Numbered from the stretch's first letter, positions 43,249 to 55,761 are shown. The stretch: 64,000 nucleotides of DNA from Saksenaea vasiformis B4078 (GCA_000697055.1 JNDT01001815.1:1-64000), one strand, 5' to 3'. A program made the numbers and translations. Notes: generated from the sequence alone by a model not told the origin.

Positions 43249-44855
43249 TTATGATGCTTCCAAAATCTTTTTCATCAGGGCTCTCTTCATAAATTGCTCC
43301 CGTGCCAGAGAACGAGTGCACTATGTTGAATAAGCAACAACATCCGAGATACTTATAGTCACTTCTTACCTTCATAAAGGTAGCAAGATCAATTCTTTCT
43401 GAATTGAGTGCCTCGCCTAGATAGTAGATGGTATCCACAATAGCATTATCGTCAGCTACAAGGTCAAACATCCTTTCCATCCTTGTCAATACTGTCACTT
43501 TGAAATCATCCTGTCAGACTTACTGATTATACACAACGGTTGTTCCGCACAGAGCTTCGTCAACTGCTACATCTGGCATGCTATTCACAGTGGCTGTTAC
43601 ATTCTCCACCTCAACCGCCCTCGCTGTCAGGATCTCGATGTTTTTCTGCAGCCTCTCACGAACATCCAGCAACCTCCTATACTCGTTCTCAATGTGCATC
43701 TCGCCCTCATTCAGCTGCCTGTTTGTCATCAACAGGTTGTCCATTTCCCTTGCTGCACTTATTTTGAACTGCTGCATCCTTTCTGTCACCTTTCTATACA
43801 ATCTCTCTTGTAGTTCTCGTTCCTGCCCGTCTACCGGTAAAGAACCAGATCTAAAGTCTAGTGGAGGTGTTGACGATATTGCTGGTACAGAAGATGATTT
43901 TGGCAAGAGGTTGCCGTTGTTGTTGTTATTCATTACTGGACTTGCGTAGACTGTAGGGCTTAATGCCATGTTCTAATTAAAATAATGAGATAGTGCCACC
44001 CTAGTTGCAATTATTCTCTACCGCCAATTCCTGCTGAATAGTGTAGTATCCCGCGCCATTGTCTGCCCACTGCTGCGACGGATCTGCCAGTGATTGTGGT
44101 TGTGTAGAGACAGGTAGAGGAGGCGGTGGTGGTGGCGGTGGCATATTTGAAATGGGGGGTCGAACGGTGAACGATGGCGACATAGACCGATCTATGTCTG
44201 CCGCGCTCTGCGGAGATCCTAGAACGGCTGGAGACGATAGTAACGGGCTTTGATTCGCGGTGGGCTTCGTGTAGACAGGGGGCTCCTGCCCAAAGATATG
44301 TTGTAGAATGGCAATCAATTCTAGTAGCGTGTGTTGCTTCCCCGGCATTTAGAAATAAAAACAAACTTGGACGTAGAAACCTACGTTTACGTCTTCCTTC
44401 CATGACGATCGATACGGATGGTAGCACAATCCACTCTTATCAACATGCTTCCCTTCGCGTACAAGCATATTTGCTGTTGGCTTAACGTAGGGAATTGGAG
44501 GATACTGTGGGTACTCGCTCGGAATCCAAAAGGCGACGGGGATATTATAGGGTATGGATCGATAGGTGATAGGTAAAGTACCATGGAGGCACAGAAGGAG
44601 CTGCGTGTGACCGTCATTATAAGCTTCATAACAGTATATTAGACTCCTCCCTTGGGACATAATGCCTGGCTCTTACTATACGTATCCATCTTGGGCTTTA
44701 AGGAAATGTACATTTGCAGGACAGAGTCCACATCTCGAAATGTTCGGTCCGGATCCTTATACTATGTGGCACAAATATTAACAGATGTCCACCTCTTGAT
44801 TTTTACTTGCATGCTGTAAAACAGTACGCAGCCAACTCTTAATGTCCATCGACAT
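43249..44855 (-). CDS. VPS23: ESCRT-I subunit Vps23 (TSG101 homologue)
   Basis: Binds ubiquitinated cargo at endosomes and starts multivesicular-body sorting. The N-terminal UEV domain runs from SWLRTVLQHA through YKDPDRTFRDVDSVLQMY, TYNDGHTQLLLCLHGTLPIT, YNIPVAFWIPSEYPQYPPIP and GKHVDKSGLCYHPYRSSW to LLELIAILQHIFGQEPPVY. A proline-rich linker (run of nine prolines, coded near 44120) and a coiled coil (MQQFKISAAREMDNLLMTN, ENEYRRLLDVRERLQKNIEI) follow. The steadiness box DNAIVDTIYYLGEALN ends CTRSLAREQFMKRALMKKI just before the stop at 43249-43251. Introns lie at 43322-43370 and between the UEV pieces. The first intron may be only 31 bases, or exon 1 may differ. Confidence 0.9.
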
Positions 44856-46311
44856 GTCTCCTCTTGTACGCTCAAAAGTCTTGTCCTGGCCGCTCCCGCC
44901 GACGAGAAAGACCTAGCGGCAGTTGGAATTGGAATTGCCACTCCGCCACTAAATGATGTCATCAGCAGATGTGTGAGTTTCCGTTATCGCATCTTCTAGT
45001 CTGCAACCCGAAGGCGTTACAGTCGTCTGAGTTGTATTATTGCATGCTGTATCTAAATCAGCAAGGAAGAAAGTGGACGACAATAAGAACAAAGTTTGCT
45101 CTCGCATAATGCATTTACGGGTAGTAGGTTAATCCTGTTACACAACACTTAATAGCGTCCATTCCCGCTCACGTTATGAAAACGTAGTTGATCTGCTCGT
45201 ATCAGTCAGAACTTTTAAATACATAAATTGATGTTATGTAGCACGTGCTATCGATATTGTCATGTCTTTTGCGTACGGCTAAATGTTCGTCCATCACACA
45301 GCAATCATAAATCATACGGCGGCTGGACTGACATGTTAGAGGGATGCTGTAAGAATACGATTACATAAAGAAATAACAATAGAGTACAATGATGCATACC
45401 TACTGCTTGAAGTACCCTGCCTTGCACAAAATGCTTACGCGTAGGGTAGGTTGATTTCCATAGTTACGGTGGCAACGGATCAATCGCCTGCGTTAAAAAA
45501 ACGCTGAGAATCTAGTAATTGACTTAGCCTATTATGCTATTAGAGTAAGACACGGTTAGCATGATAAATAATCAGGACAAGTATCCAGGGATCGAAATTC
45601 ATATAATGCAAAGTGAGGCAGGTAGGTACGGCTTCTACCAGACACGCAGCTTGTGGAAACTTTTCTTTTCCTTACGTTCAGATCAATGTGTATCGCAAGA
45701 TACCCGGAAATGATTTTATTTCACGGCGTGGATCGGCGTGATTTAATCATTTTCTCTTCCTCATATCTGTTCATTGTATCATTTGCTTTTAAATTTTGCG
45801 CTGAAGGCAAATGATTGAAGTCAGGCAAAGAGCATAAGACAATCAATGCGACTTCAAATTTAAGAGTTCAGGTCGTCAAATGGACCTGGAGTGTTACTAC
45901 GTGCGTAGGCTTCATCACGTAAGGTATTGAAAAACGTTCCTTGAATCAGAGCTTAATAAAACGAAATTGTAGTTTTCAAAAATGGATAAATTGCTCTCTT
46001 CGGTCATCATGAAACTATCGTCGTGTTTCATAATCAATATGTAATCTAACAATGCTGTCCGTAAAACATGAATTTATTGCAGATCTGCGAAACTAACATG
46101 GGGAAGGTACATGAATAAATAAAAATCGCCGGATGAAACTTCGAAACGCCTTAAGATCGTGATAACCGGCCGTTAGAGCTCTAACGTTTGTCTGTCAGCG
46201 GCGAAGATTCGTGAGCAAAATGATTTGCGGAGTTTGTGTCAGTCAAGGTCCATTGTGAAAAATGCTATTGGGTTCCCGACTTCAGTTGCTTTTTATTCTC
46301 GTTTCAAGCTT
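44856..46311. other. Intergenic, no gene seen
   Basis: About 1.45 kb between divergently oriented VPS23 and the TspO-like gene. AT-rich, no coding-like frame, RNA gene or repeat copy recognised. Confidence 0.45.
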
Positions 46312-47363
46312 ATGGCGAATCTTGATATCAAACTAAAGCTTGCTAATACGTTAGCAACGATACTGCTTATAGGTTTTCAAGGGTTTAGCTATTCTCCTTG
46401 GTAATTATGTTTGTCGGGTAGCGTCATTTTCTTCTGACATCCCATAACAAAAGGTTCCTCCACCATGCCGAAGGAATCCACCCACGAGATTTTGCTATTA
46501 TCCTTGTTGGAATTTTACAACTCCTGTTGATAGGGTTTACCATTTATCAGTGGTTCCCCAGTGCGCCCAAAGGTTTGAAAACACAACCAAGCGTTACAGC
46601 ATTAAAAAACAATGGATAATAGACTTCTTCGAGGCAGTCGGTTATTGGTATCTGTTGATAGCTGTCCTAAACAGCGGTGTAGCCATGTTATGGGTAAGTA
46701 TGCAAGTGGGAAAGTGAAAAGGGCAGGTTGCTAACGCTTGAGTGATGCCAGCATTTCCACCTTAACATTTTTGCGTTTGTTGGACTTCTATGGCAACTGG
46801 CTACGCTTATCTTTATTTACCATCGTCTACGAGACTATCCTCCTCGTGGTGCAACCGATACACTGTTCTTGAATACTCCGTTTTCTATTTACACTTCCTT
46901 TGTTTTCTTTGTCACGCTGTGGCAAGTGTTTCAATTCAGCGATGTGACCAAGCACCATCCAGTCGTAAGTTTTTTTTTGGTCTCCGCAGAAGAAAGTTAA
47001 CATGCTCCGAAAAAAAGGTAATTATTTTCGTTATCCTGATTATTGGTTTCGTGGCCCTTCACTTGGTGGATTATTCTCATCGTCAGGACTGGGTGTGGGC
47101 TTTGACGACAGCATGGTACGTGTTAAAAAAAGAAAGTGGTGGTAAATGGGCTTTTTGATGTAACAATACACTCTAGGATTTTGCTCGGTGCAGCTGTGTT
47201 CCTTTCGGATGCACCTCACACGGTATCCCTCGTCGTGGTTGGCATTCTCATCAATGCAGTCGCGCGTACGCTTATCCCCGATTGGCTCGAACGTGTTAAC
47301 CGTCGGTTCGGACGTTGGACGGACAGTTTGGGAGAGCGTACTCCCCTCCTCTCAAACAACTAA
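46312..47363 (+). CDS. Polytopic membrane protein, TspO/MBR-like
   Basis: Six exons (46312-46400, 46454-46572, 46623-46693, 46752-46964, 47018-47115, 47177-47363) join to 258 residues with six or seven hydrophobic helices. Order: MANLDIKLKLANTLATILLI; FSYSPWFLHHAEGIHPRDFA; IILVGILQLLLIGFTIYQWF; YWYLLIAVLNSGVAMLW; LNIFAFVGLLWQLATLIFIY with RLRDYP; NTPFSIYTSFVFFVTLWQVF; VIIFVILIIGFVALHLVDYS; ending in WTDSLGERTPLLSNN. Helix order, Trp/Tyr content and the PFSIY motif resemble the tryptophan-rich TspO/MBR superfamily members found in bacteria and some fungi. That assignment is tentative; the membrane topology is clear. The last residues (ERTPLL) look like a dileucine sorting signal. Confidence 0.68.
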
Positions 47364-47418
47364 GCCACAGCATAGCATCTTCCTCTTTTTTTCTTTTTCC
47401 TGTGTCTTCTAATAAAAC

Positions 47419-48404
47419 ATGGATCCTTTTCCCCATGCACTTATTGAGCCTTTGGCATTTCTACTCGAGCCAAAAGATATACTTGAATTGGCATGTACTT
47501 CAAAATCCATGTATTCGGTATTCATGAGTGATGCGTTGTGGAAGAGGTAAAAGAAAAGGAATGCAAAAAAGAAGAAAAAGCTCACGCGTGATGCAGCAAA
47601 GCGACGCACGACTTTGGCAATCTCTTCCATATCTACACCATATTCACCACGGCTTCAGGGCTTACACTAGACCATGAACTGACAAAGAAGTTTGCGCAAG
47701 AGCCCACGAGCTGGCGCGAGTACTACATCCAGAAGAACCAGTCTATCCAAGAGAGCGAGAACGAGCGACTACTGGATGAAGGCGCAAAAGAATATACTCA
47801 AGCACAACAGTACCTCAAAACGTTTCAGAAGGATGGCAACATCACTGTGTTGAGCGAGGTTGCGTCCAAAATGATGTGGATTCTTGACGTCTTTCCTGGT
47901 CATGCAGGATGTTACTACGTGTTGGCCTTTATCTTGTTTGTCCTCAACCACTTGGAAGAATCTATGTTGTTACTATCTATGGGACGAGCAGTGGATCCTG
48001 AATTTGAACCCATTGACGAGTTAGAAGAGGAAATTCAGCGCATTCTGGACGGTTATCATGGCGATGACGCAGAGACAGCTCTGTTGGAGGGCGACACGTT
48101 GTCAAAACCCTTGATAGAGGTCCTTGAAGAGATATTCAGCAAGTTCGACAAGGATAATGATGGTGCGCTGAATGCCAAAGAACTGGATCAGTTTATTTTC
48201 ACTACCAATGGTTCACACCCGCCTGCCCCTTTCTTGCGACAGATGGGCTTACGATTCGGAGCGAACAAAAAAGGATGGTTAACAAAGGACGGCTTTATGG
48301 CATTCTATTTAGAACAGACATTGGATGATCCCGCAGAAACTCGAAACGATCTGACGGTTCATGGTTACGATGGACAAACATTGAAGAAATTGATGGAAGA
48401 ATAA
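47419..48404 (+). CDS. F-box / EF-hand protein
   Basis: Two exons (47419-47546 and 47597-48404) give 311 residues. The N-terminus MDPFPHALIEPLAFLLEPKD followed by ILELACTSKSMYSVFMSDAL is F-box-like (binding SKP1 in ubiquitin ligases). A middle part reads ATHDFGNLFHIYTIFTTASG, WREYYIQKNQ and HAGCYYVLAFILFVLNHLEE. The C-terminal part has one canonical EF-hand loop, DKDNDGALNAKEL, inside EIFSKFDKDNDGALNAKE, then a second degenerate one near FGANKKGWLTKDGF. The start lies 55 bases after the stop of the TspO-like gene on the same strand, so the promoter is very short. Function unknown; a calcium-responsive substrate adaptor is speculation. Confidence 0.7.
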
Positions 48405-48644
48405 CAACCCTATCATTTGAAAATCCACACATAGAGTATCGTACCATATCCTCAACATCCCCGATTCGCAAAAGTTACCATATTGTTTTCCTTTAGTCTT
48501 TTTTTTTTATCTTTTTCTCATTGACATTGTATCGTACTCTCTATTCGTAGCAAACTTTTATGGGACACATGTATGGTAGCTTTGGATTGATTCCAGATCC
48601 TAAACCTGATAACCCTCAATGTCCATTCTTATCTGTGTACATGC

Positions 48645-48766
48645 ATATATATATGTGTGTGTGTTAGTGCGTATGTGTATATGTGCGTATGTTCGAGAGT
48701 GTGAGAGTGCGTGTGAGAGTGTGAGAGTGTGAGTGTGTGTGCGTGTGCGTGTGTGATTTTGTGAGT
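48645..48766 (+). repeat. GT/GAGTGT microsatellite
   Basis: Imperfect run of TG, GTGTGA and GTGAGA units starting after TATATATATG. It lies between the convergent F-box/EF-hand and TFB1 genes, in what should be overlapping 3' ends. Confidence 0.85.
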
Positions 48767-48801
48767 GTAAAATGTACAATATGCGAGATTTAGATCTATG
48801 T

Positions 48802-51213
48802 TCATCGCTTTCTTTTAACGCGTTTTCTGGAGCTATCCAATGCCCTATCCACGGCTGATATCACGGGTAACAACATCTAATAATATAGAGTATGAGCTAC
48901 TGTCCATCTGTAATCTAAACATACCTGTTCACAATGGTTCAAATCACCTTTCTGATTGTGGACAGTAGTTAATATATCTTTAAGTCTCTCTTGTTGCCTC
49001 TTCAGTCCTTCTACCATGCGCACATTCTTTTCTGCGCGGTATGGTTCGAAAGATGACCAGAAATGACGCAAAATCTCATTTGTGGCCGAATGGTAACTTT
49101 GAATTCTCTGTTGGATACCAGGAGGCAGCTTGACCTCTTCGTTCTGGAGTTTAAAATGATGTAATCCCTTCGACCACCTTTACCTGATGCATTCGCTCTC
49201 TGACTGTGTCTGATCTTCCGCTTAATGGTCGTAGTTAGATCATGACAGACCTTGTCCGCTACCTTCGGTCTCATAATGTGCTAGCGCAAGAAAATTGAGC
49301 AGCCGCCTTCTTGGAAGACCCGCACTTACCCTTGTTAATTCCGGCTGCCAGTCCTCGAATTGTTCTTTAAATTCACCAAGTAACGCCTTGGCTTTCTATA
49401 CCATCATTCGCATCTCGATGAAAGAATATAGACGGTGCTTACCTCCTCTGTTATGTTCAGCTCGTCTTTGCTGCCGCTCTGACTCTCGAAATAACGTCGC
49501 GTATCCTGTATATCTAGTACTATACGCTCAGGTGGAGTCTCGTCCGTAAGATCAGGTATAACAATTTCCTTCTGCATATCATCCTATGGTTCAAGCGTCA
49601 GCACCGTCCATTTGAGTAGTTTCTGTACATCATCATTATTTGTTTCAGGTTTAGATTTCCTGCAGTAAACGCTAAGTCAAATCTGTGCCTTTTTGCAAAT
49701 CAAACTTACGGTGCAGGCGTTTCGAGCACTCTCATAGCATGCCTATTGAATCTTCTGATCAGCGGTAGCACTTGCGACTTGTCATTTGGTTTCATGGTAA
49801 AATCAGGCGCGTTACCACCCTATTGGTTCTAATTATTATGCTTGCAGATATATTTTCCTTCTTCCTAACCTCAATATGATCCTCCTGCGTTGCTGTCAAA
49901 TCAATGGCTCTCCTGATTTTATCCATCATTTCTGGTGCCTTCGAATTCTCTATCAATGCTGTCATAAATATCTCAGTGTGACAATAATGCTGACGTCTAC
50001 CTTCATCTTCCTCCTGAAGACAACGATCGAAAATATCATCGTAGGGTGTCAATTGCGAACGTCCACCTGATCGAGAACGATGAAAGAACTCGGATGCCAG
50101 AAAACGTTTCCAGAACTGCTGCTCTGACAGCTAATGCATGACACGAACCCCACAGTCAGCTCATTGAGCTAACTGACACCCTTTTCATTACCTTGTCTGG
50201 AACGTTTACATCATATGCTCTCTTAACTGAAGAGATACGAAAGTCATTAACCAGTAAAACAGTTTTTCACTTTTTACCTGACGGGAACTCAGTAAAGATG
50301 TTGTGGATAATTTGACTTGTCAAGGTATATTTTACATCCGATCCTTCCTGCTGTCCAGGCTTGAGTTCTACCATTCTGGACGACTTTCCCTTCTGTCGCC
50401 CCTCGCGCGATACGGCATCTTTTTTCAGTTTCTATTCAACCACGTCAGGCGGAGAGCTCCTTTAAATACCCTAGCATTTTTACCTGACGAATTCTTTTGA
50501 CATAGGAACTTGACCAAAACTCTTCCTCGGACACGTTTTTTCCTGTCACTACCAGTTCCATATGAAGCATATGCAGTTCTTTGCTTGTCGAAAGCAGCTG
50601 TTTCCTTGCGTTGAACTCTTCGAGCCGCCAGGAATGGGGGCTGGATGGCGTGGGGCTACCAGTAGAGGAAGACGAAGGTGTCGACATGACAGTTGATGAA
50701 GATGGAGGCGTAGCAGTAGAACCACTCCCTCCTCCCGCACCATTCACGATCACTGGGGTTGCGATTGAATTCGACATTGGTGAAGGAGCTGCCGATGAGG
50801 AGGGAGTCATTGGCGCAGGTGTAGGTACAGCGGATGGTGTACTCAAACCTCGAGCACGCGAAAATAGCTCTGCCACTTGCGACTTGATCGCCTCTCTCTC
50901 TGTCAATGCTTTGGGAGAAGTAAAATGGAATGTATATTTTCGATTGCTGGGTTCTTGAGTTGTGATCTTTAGGAGAACTTTCTCTGCTGTTTCAGGAGTT
51001 TGCTGCAATGCTGTGCAAAATAATGTATCATTGAGCAGGTACAGACAAGTAGCAGAACTCACAAGCAATCTCATTATATGCTATGGAAGGATTTAAGCGT
51101 GGGGAGCCCTGTTGTTGCCATGCTACTCTCCATGGGGTCACAAACAACGTTCCTTCATTTGATTTATAGTGAACAGAGGCACGAAGCAGCAATTGTTCAT
51201 TGGGTTGCCACAT
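48802..51213 (-). CDS. TFB1: TFIIH core subunit Tfb1 (p62)
   Basis: Subunit of general transcription and nucleotide-excision-repair factor TFIIH. Many short exons run down the minus strand. MWQPNEQLLLRASVHYKSNE leads into GTLFVTPWRVAWQQQG, the N-terminal PH domain, continued by KVLLKITTQEPSNRKYTFHF. A Ser/Pro/Gly linker follows. BSD domain 1 is WRLEEFNARKQLLSTSKEL with SEEEFWSSSYV; BSD domain 2 includes EQQFWKRFLASEFFHRS and LTPYDDIFDRCLQEEDE. Then come MKPNDKSQVLPLIRRFNRHA and a C-terminal helical region with LRHFWSSFEPYRAEKNVRM and QERLKDILTTVHNQKGDLNH. The last exon ends ISAVDRALDSSRKRVKRKR before a stop at 48802-48804. Exon borders were only partly resolved. Confidence 0.88.
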
Positions 51214-52659
51214 GCTCTACAAAAAGGAAAAGGTCGATTTTGTACGGATCACTGTCGTAACGGGCCCAATTATTTACCTAAATAAATTTTGCGCCCCGAC
51301 AGAACTAAGCTCGCGGTGAAAAGAAAAGTACGTACTTAGCATACTACTGTAATTACAGCAGAAAGACTGTATGTTACTTACTTGAACTTGGTTCTCCCAC
51401 GGATGCAAAATTGATCGGAGCGACATAACATATTTCATGGCTAGTAAAATGAAACAGCGTGGCGATACCTTTTATTTACCGGGAAGATACGGTATCGTTC
51501 GTGCAGGCGGCCCGCTTCACAAGCGAATCCATGGTGGGCGTGGCCGAGGAGAAAACGAGGAGCCCGGGAATGCATGATCCGGTGCGAAGAAAGTCCACCC
51601 ACTCGCCTGTTGTCGTACGAAGAGCGTTTGCTCACCTGCGTTTGTAAACCGTAAAAAAAACCAAATGTTATGAACCAAAACGCGTTGGCCGCTGTTATTT
51701 CTTACCATTCTGTTGTAATCTGATTTGATGATTTTCAGGTATACGTCTTGCTCTCGGTCATGATATTTTCTGTAGTTGTCAACGCTGATACCAATCGATG
51801 ATAATCGTACGTTCATTCAGAGAGTCTCGAACTTACGAGCCAAGATCCACCATGTCCTGCGGTTAGGCGGTTCTATAGCAAGGGTAAACGCTCGCTTCAA
51901 CCATATCTTCTTTCTTTTTTTTTTTTTGCGTTTTAATATGATATAGTTTTAATGGTTCGATACTTTGTTGTCGCGAAAAATATCTTCATTGAAAGCATTG
52001 GATACGGTGCTTAATCATGCTAGAATATACTGGTATCCTAAATTTAGACAACCTTCGCGTTTCTTCCATGTCTACATGTTCTCGTTTACAGTACTAGACA
52101 GCTCTGCCATACACTGAATTGATAAAGGTAATTTATCACATCAAATAGTTGAAGACGGGTTCCCCTTGAATGCCCATCACATCCCATAATCTGAAACGTT
52201 CTCAGTGTCGGACAACATAACCAACTATAGCATAAAAACTATAGTGTACCAACACGGGCATTGGATCAACGTAAAAAAGAGAAAGCTAATCCCTCAGCGC
52301 AAAGCTTGCCTGGAGGCAACGCCGGGTTGTCTTGACCTGCCGAGTATCCAATAAGTTCTTGTGAGAGGACATGTTTAGCTGCCGCCAGGAAACACCATTC
52401 TTGTTCCTGGACCCAGTCATTCAACACGTCCCTTAGTATCGCATCTAGTATATACCGCATAGGTATTGAAACCCGTCCCTTCTTCCGTTTGTAGAACGAA
52501 ATATCCAATTATACTTATTTGGGTAGACGATGAGTGATAACTGTCCATGACATTGGACACGAGATGGCAGCTTTGCTGCCGTAACACAACACATACAGAG
52601 AGTGAGATTGAGCTTTGTTTTGTAAAAAGAAGTCTAGGTCTGATTTTTTTTCCAGCATT
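51214..52659. other. Intergenic stretch with a repeat fragment
   Basis: No gene firmly recognised. Minus-strand frames at 51441-51816 (SIGISVDNYRKYHDREQDVY) and 52266-52508 (DAILRDVLNDWVQEQEWCFL) look weakly coding but could not be joined or named. Confidence 0.35.
51277..51420 (+). repeat. Hairpin end of the dispersed repeat, solo
   Basis: AATAAATTTTGCGCCCCGAC with CTCGCGGTGAAAAG on one side and CTTGAACTTGGTTCTCCCAC plus GGATGCAAAATTGATC on the other; the same arm motifs as at 5.6 and 24.1 kb, without an attached core. Confidence 0.55.
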
Positions 52660-54557
52660 CTAGTCCCATTCATCATCGTTTTCATCTTCATCATCGCTTT
52701 GCATGGCTGTTTGGCGTTGTTTCAAGACAGCTGCTAAACTAGACGCCAGATCACCACCTGATCCAGCAGCAGCACCGGCAGCTACACCTGTGGCTGCCGC
52801 AGTCGCGCCGCCGCCTAATTGACTATGCTCGGGTCTTGGTGAGCTGCGTAACTGGCCACCCTTTTTAAGTGATCCAAATCCACCAGTTGCACGAATGGAA
52901 GCCATAAGATTTGCGCGGCCGTCTGTACTAGGCGGCAGAGGCGATCCTCCAGCAGCAGGTGGAGGAGGTGGAGGGGCAGAAGGCGCACCACCTGTGGGAG
53001 GCGGTGGAGGCGGCGGCGGTGGGGCGCCACCCCCGACTGGAGGCATTGGTGGAGGCGGAGGAGGAGCTGGTGCAGAGCCGTTCATGGATGGAGGCATAGG
53101 TGGCGGTGGAGGTGGTGGCGGCACACCTGTTGCCGCTGAACTTGTCGAAGAAGGGAGAGGAGGAGGCGGCGGCGGTGCGGTGGATGGTGCTGAAGGTAAG
53201 GATGGGATGGGCGGAGGAACTGGGCCTTGCCGACTTGAACGATTGGGAAGCCGTGGAGGTGTAGGAGGTATATGCTGCGAAGGTCCACGAGATAGAGCAG
53301 AAGGAGCGGGAGGAGGCGGTGGTGGTGCAGCCTTCCGACCAGCTGGAGGTGGAGGAGGTGGTGGTTTTGCTCCATTCGCCCTTCGTGGTGGAGGCGGTGG
53401 TGGCGGTTGTCTGCGGCCTGGTATAGATGTCAAATAGCGCTCATACAAAAGAAATGATACTACTTACCGCTTGGAGGTGGCGGAGGGGGTGGACCCGTTT
53501 TCCTCATGTTTGATGGTGATGGTACTGACGGTGGTTTAGGGACTGCATTGCGTTGTTCTATCGCAGGTGCAGCCGGAGGAGGTTGTGATACATGGCTGGG
53601 TTTATCCACCAAACCATTTTCCTGCATAAAATCTGCAATGAAGTCTTTGTTTTTCTCGATATCTTCATCGGTAATTCCCAATGCCTTTATCTGCTCAATG
53701 ATGCTTCCAGATTCAGAGTCATTGCTCTGTATACTGAAGCCTTTTCCTTGAGTATAGCCAATGTGTCCAACATGTCTAACCACAGATCACGCTAAGTCCC
53801 GAGATCAAACTTATATACACAACTTACCGGAAGTCTGCAGGCGCTCCAATGAGATTTTTGTCGATTTTGCTTGCGCGATGGTGCACCTTTTTGCTGCCAA
53901 AAAGCCCAGTCTTATCTGTTGTGTCACCTACCACATAGGTAAGCACCTGCCTAATCCCTCAGGTTCGTTTTCTGGTGATCGTTTTACCTTTTGATCTGGC
54001 AGATTCTCGGTTAGATACCGCTTTGTAAAACGGTTCCGCCGCGCTAACATCCGCAAACTCCAATCCTGCTAGACAATCCTGTAAACGCATTAAGCCATAC
54101 GCAAGAAAAGTCGCGGTCTAAGACCTACATCTGTTTCGAAAGTGTGGAAGAAAGGCAAATCTTTTACATATTCAAAATCATCGTAAAGTTCTTGCTCCCA
54201 CAACACGCCGCTATCGTTCTAGAGACGAGAATTAGCTCTATACAACCTGCCTTTTTACCTTCTAGCAGTCTTACCTCTAAGTCAACAATCCTGATATAAA
54301 AAGAGTTACTCCTCTTGTCTTCACAGAATGCAGTAGCACCCCATATTCTCGTGTACGACCACTTGTTGGGATCTGGGTTGGCGATGAAGAGACGAGCAAC
54401 GGCAGCTTTCACGATTTTCTACACAATACCCAAGATGTTCTCCGATGAATACTCTAATCGTAGTATAAAAGTGAAGTATTCTTGGTTTACCGAGGTTGGA
54501 AGCGCTTTATGGACAATATCTTTGTCCTGGTCCGTAGGGAAGTGTGCAGATGGCATG
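52660..54557 (-). CDS. LAS17: Actin nucleation-promoting factor Las17/WASP
   Basis: Activates the Arp2/3 complex at endocytic patches. MPSAHFPTDQDKDIVHKALP begins the WH1 domain, continued after an intron by KAAVARLFIANPDPNKWSYT and IWGATAFCEDKRSNSFYIRI, then LWEQELYDDFEYVKDLPFFH. A CRIB/GBD-like region reads HVGHIGYTQGKGF, then GIT-rich helices to ADFMQENGLV. A very long polyproline region follows (coded 52940-53520). The end is the WCA module: WH2 helix DGRANLMASIRATGGFGSLK and a terminal acidic DDEDENDDEWD with the expected tryptophan. Presence of a CRIB-like segment suggests Cdc42/Rac control, unlike budding-yeast Las17. The start was chosen by match to fungal WH1 beginnings. Confidence 0.92.
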
Positions 54558-54619
54558 AAGTGAAAGGTCGAGCTTGGCAGCCCGTTTGCAACATTTATGG
54601 ATTTTCCTATCACGTGTAA

Positions 54620-55560
54620 TAACTCAGCAAATGAAATTCGATTTCCTATTCGACCTCAAAAGAAGAGAAAGGCTGGGCAGGAATCTCGATACTTGAATAC
54701 TGACGCTGCCGTAAGATGCCATACTGGTCTTATTAAAGACGCATTATAAGAGAGCCTATCGCATAGTCGTGGTCAATGTCCCCTATACACAAGCCTGAAG
54801 GTATTTCAAAGGACATGATTTCTCGAAGGCATTGATACACTTGTCACATTCGTATTCTCCTGAGCTGAGATCAATTAGGTAATCCTGGCTTGCCACTCAA
54901 AGCAGTAGTTAGTCAGTAGCTCTCCGATAAGTTATTTGTGATGCCAGAGCAATGGATGTCCTGGGTCAGATACGGATACACGTCAAGACGTGCTTTAGTG
55001 TCATTAATAAGTCGAAGACGTTTTCTGCGCTAGCAAAAGTTCTGGGAAGGAGAAATGATGTTGTGCACAGAGTTTACTTGACGATAGATGCACAACGACT
55101 TATGACAACGGGTCGCAAAAAATACTCCAAACAATCTCTGACAATTTTTCGGTCAAACAAATCAACAACACGGAGAATTTCATATCTCCAATATCTTTCT
55201 CCATCATTGTTACATTTTAGCTTAATGCTGAACGGTTCGAATGCTTCTATTGGTAGCTTAAGCAGTCTTTGTTGTTCACCTTCAATATCCTAAGTAAAGG
55301 CTGTCCATTTGCTGGGTAAGTATCTCGTCCTTTAACTTTGGGCTTGTTTTGTACGTCTTAGTCAAATATCTTTGTTCACATGGTATTAAGGGCATCAATT
55401 AGAGTGTTCTTTGACTCCTGTATATCTATTAACGTGCGTACACTCATAGAGCTCAAATAAGCTTTCTTGCTCATGTCGTCTATTTTCCGTATTCATCTTG
55501 GCGCCAAACAAAGCATAATCACCATTAACAGCTACTGGAAGTTCTTTAGTCTGGTTCAAT
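54620..55560 (-). CDS. Possible unassigned multi-exon gene
   Basis: Minus-strand pieces look coding: MDCADRETSPLNQTKELPVA to LFELYECTH (55395-55589) with a GTTAAT donor; EGEQQRLLKLPIEAFEPFSI with ERYWRYEILRVVDLFDRKIV (about 55110-55290); and CLREIMSFEIPSGLCIGDID (about 54800). I cannot join them with confidence or name a family. Confidence 0.3.
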
Positions 55561-55761
55561 GGCGAAGTTTCTCGATCAGCGCAATCCAACGAGATTCGTC
55601 AACGCAACAGGACTTCACGACGCAGGAAGTCACCCCCCTCAGCGTCAAAATTCATTCCCAGCCAGTGCAAACACAGAATCCCACAGCGTACCTAAAATCC
55701 CAGGTTCTCTACATTCCTTTTTCGTTTTGGTGATCCTACCTATACATTTCTTTCTTTTTTC

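Noticed and set aside
43578..43949. 123-codon plus-strand open frame
   Set aside because: Antisense shadow of the VPS23 coiled-coil exon.
52895..53437. 180-codon glycine-rich open frame on the plus strand
   Set aside because: Shadow of the LAS17 polyproline region; CCN codons read as GGN on the other strand.
54952..55293. 113-codon plus-strand open frame
   Set aside because: The minus strand over the same bases looks more coding (ERYWRYEILRVVDLFDRK); the plus frame lacks any recognisable feature.
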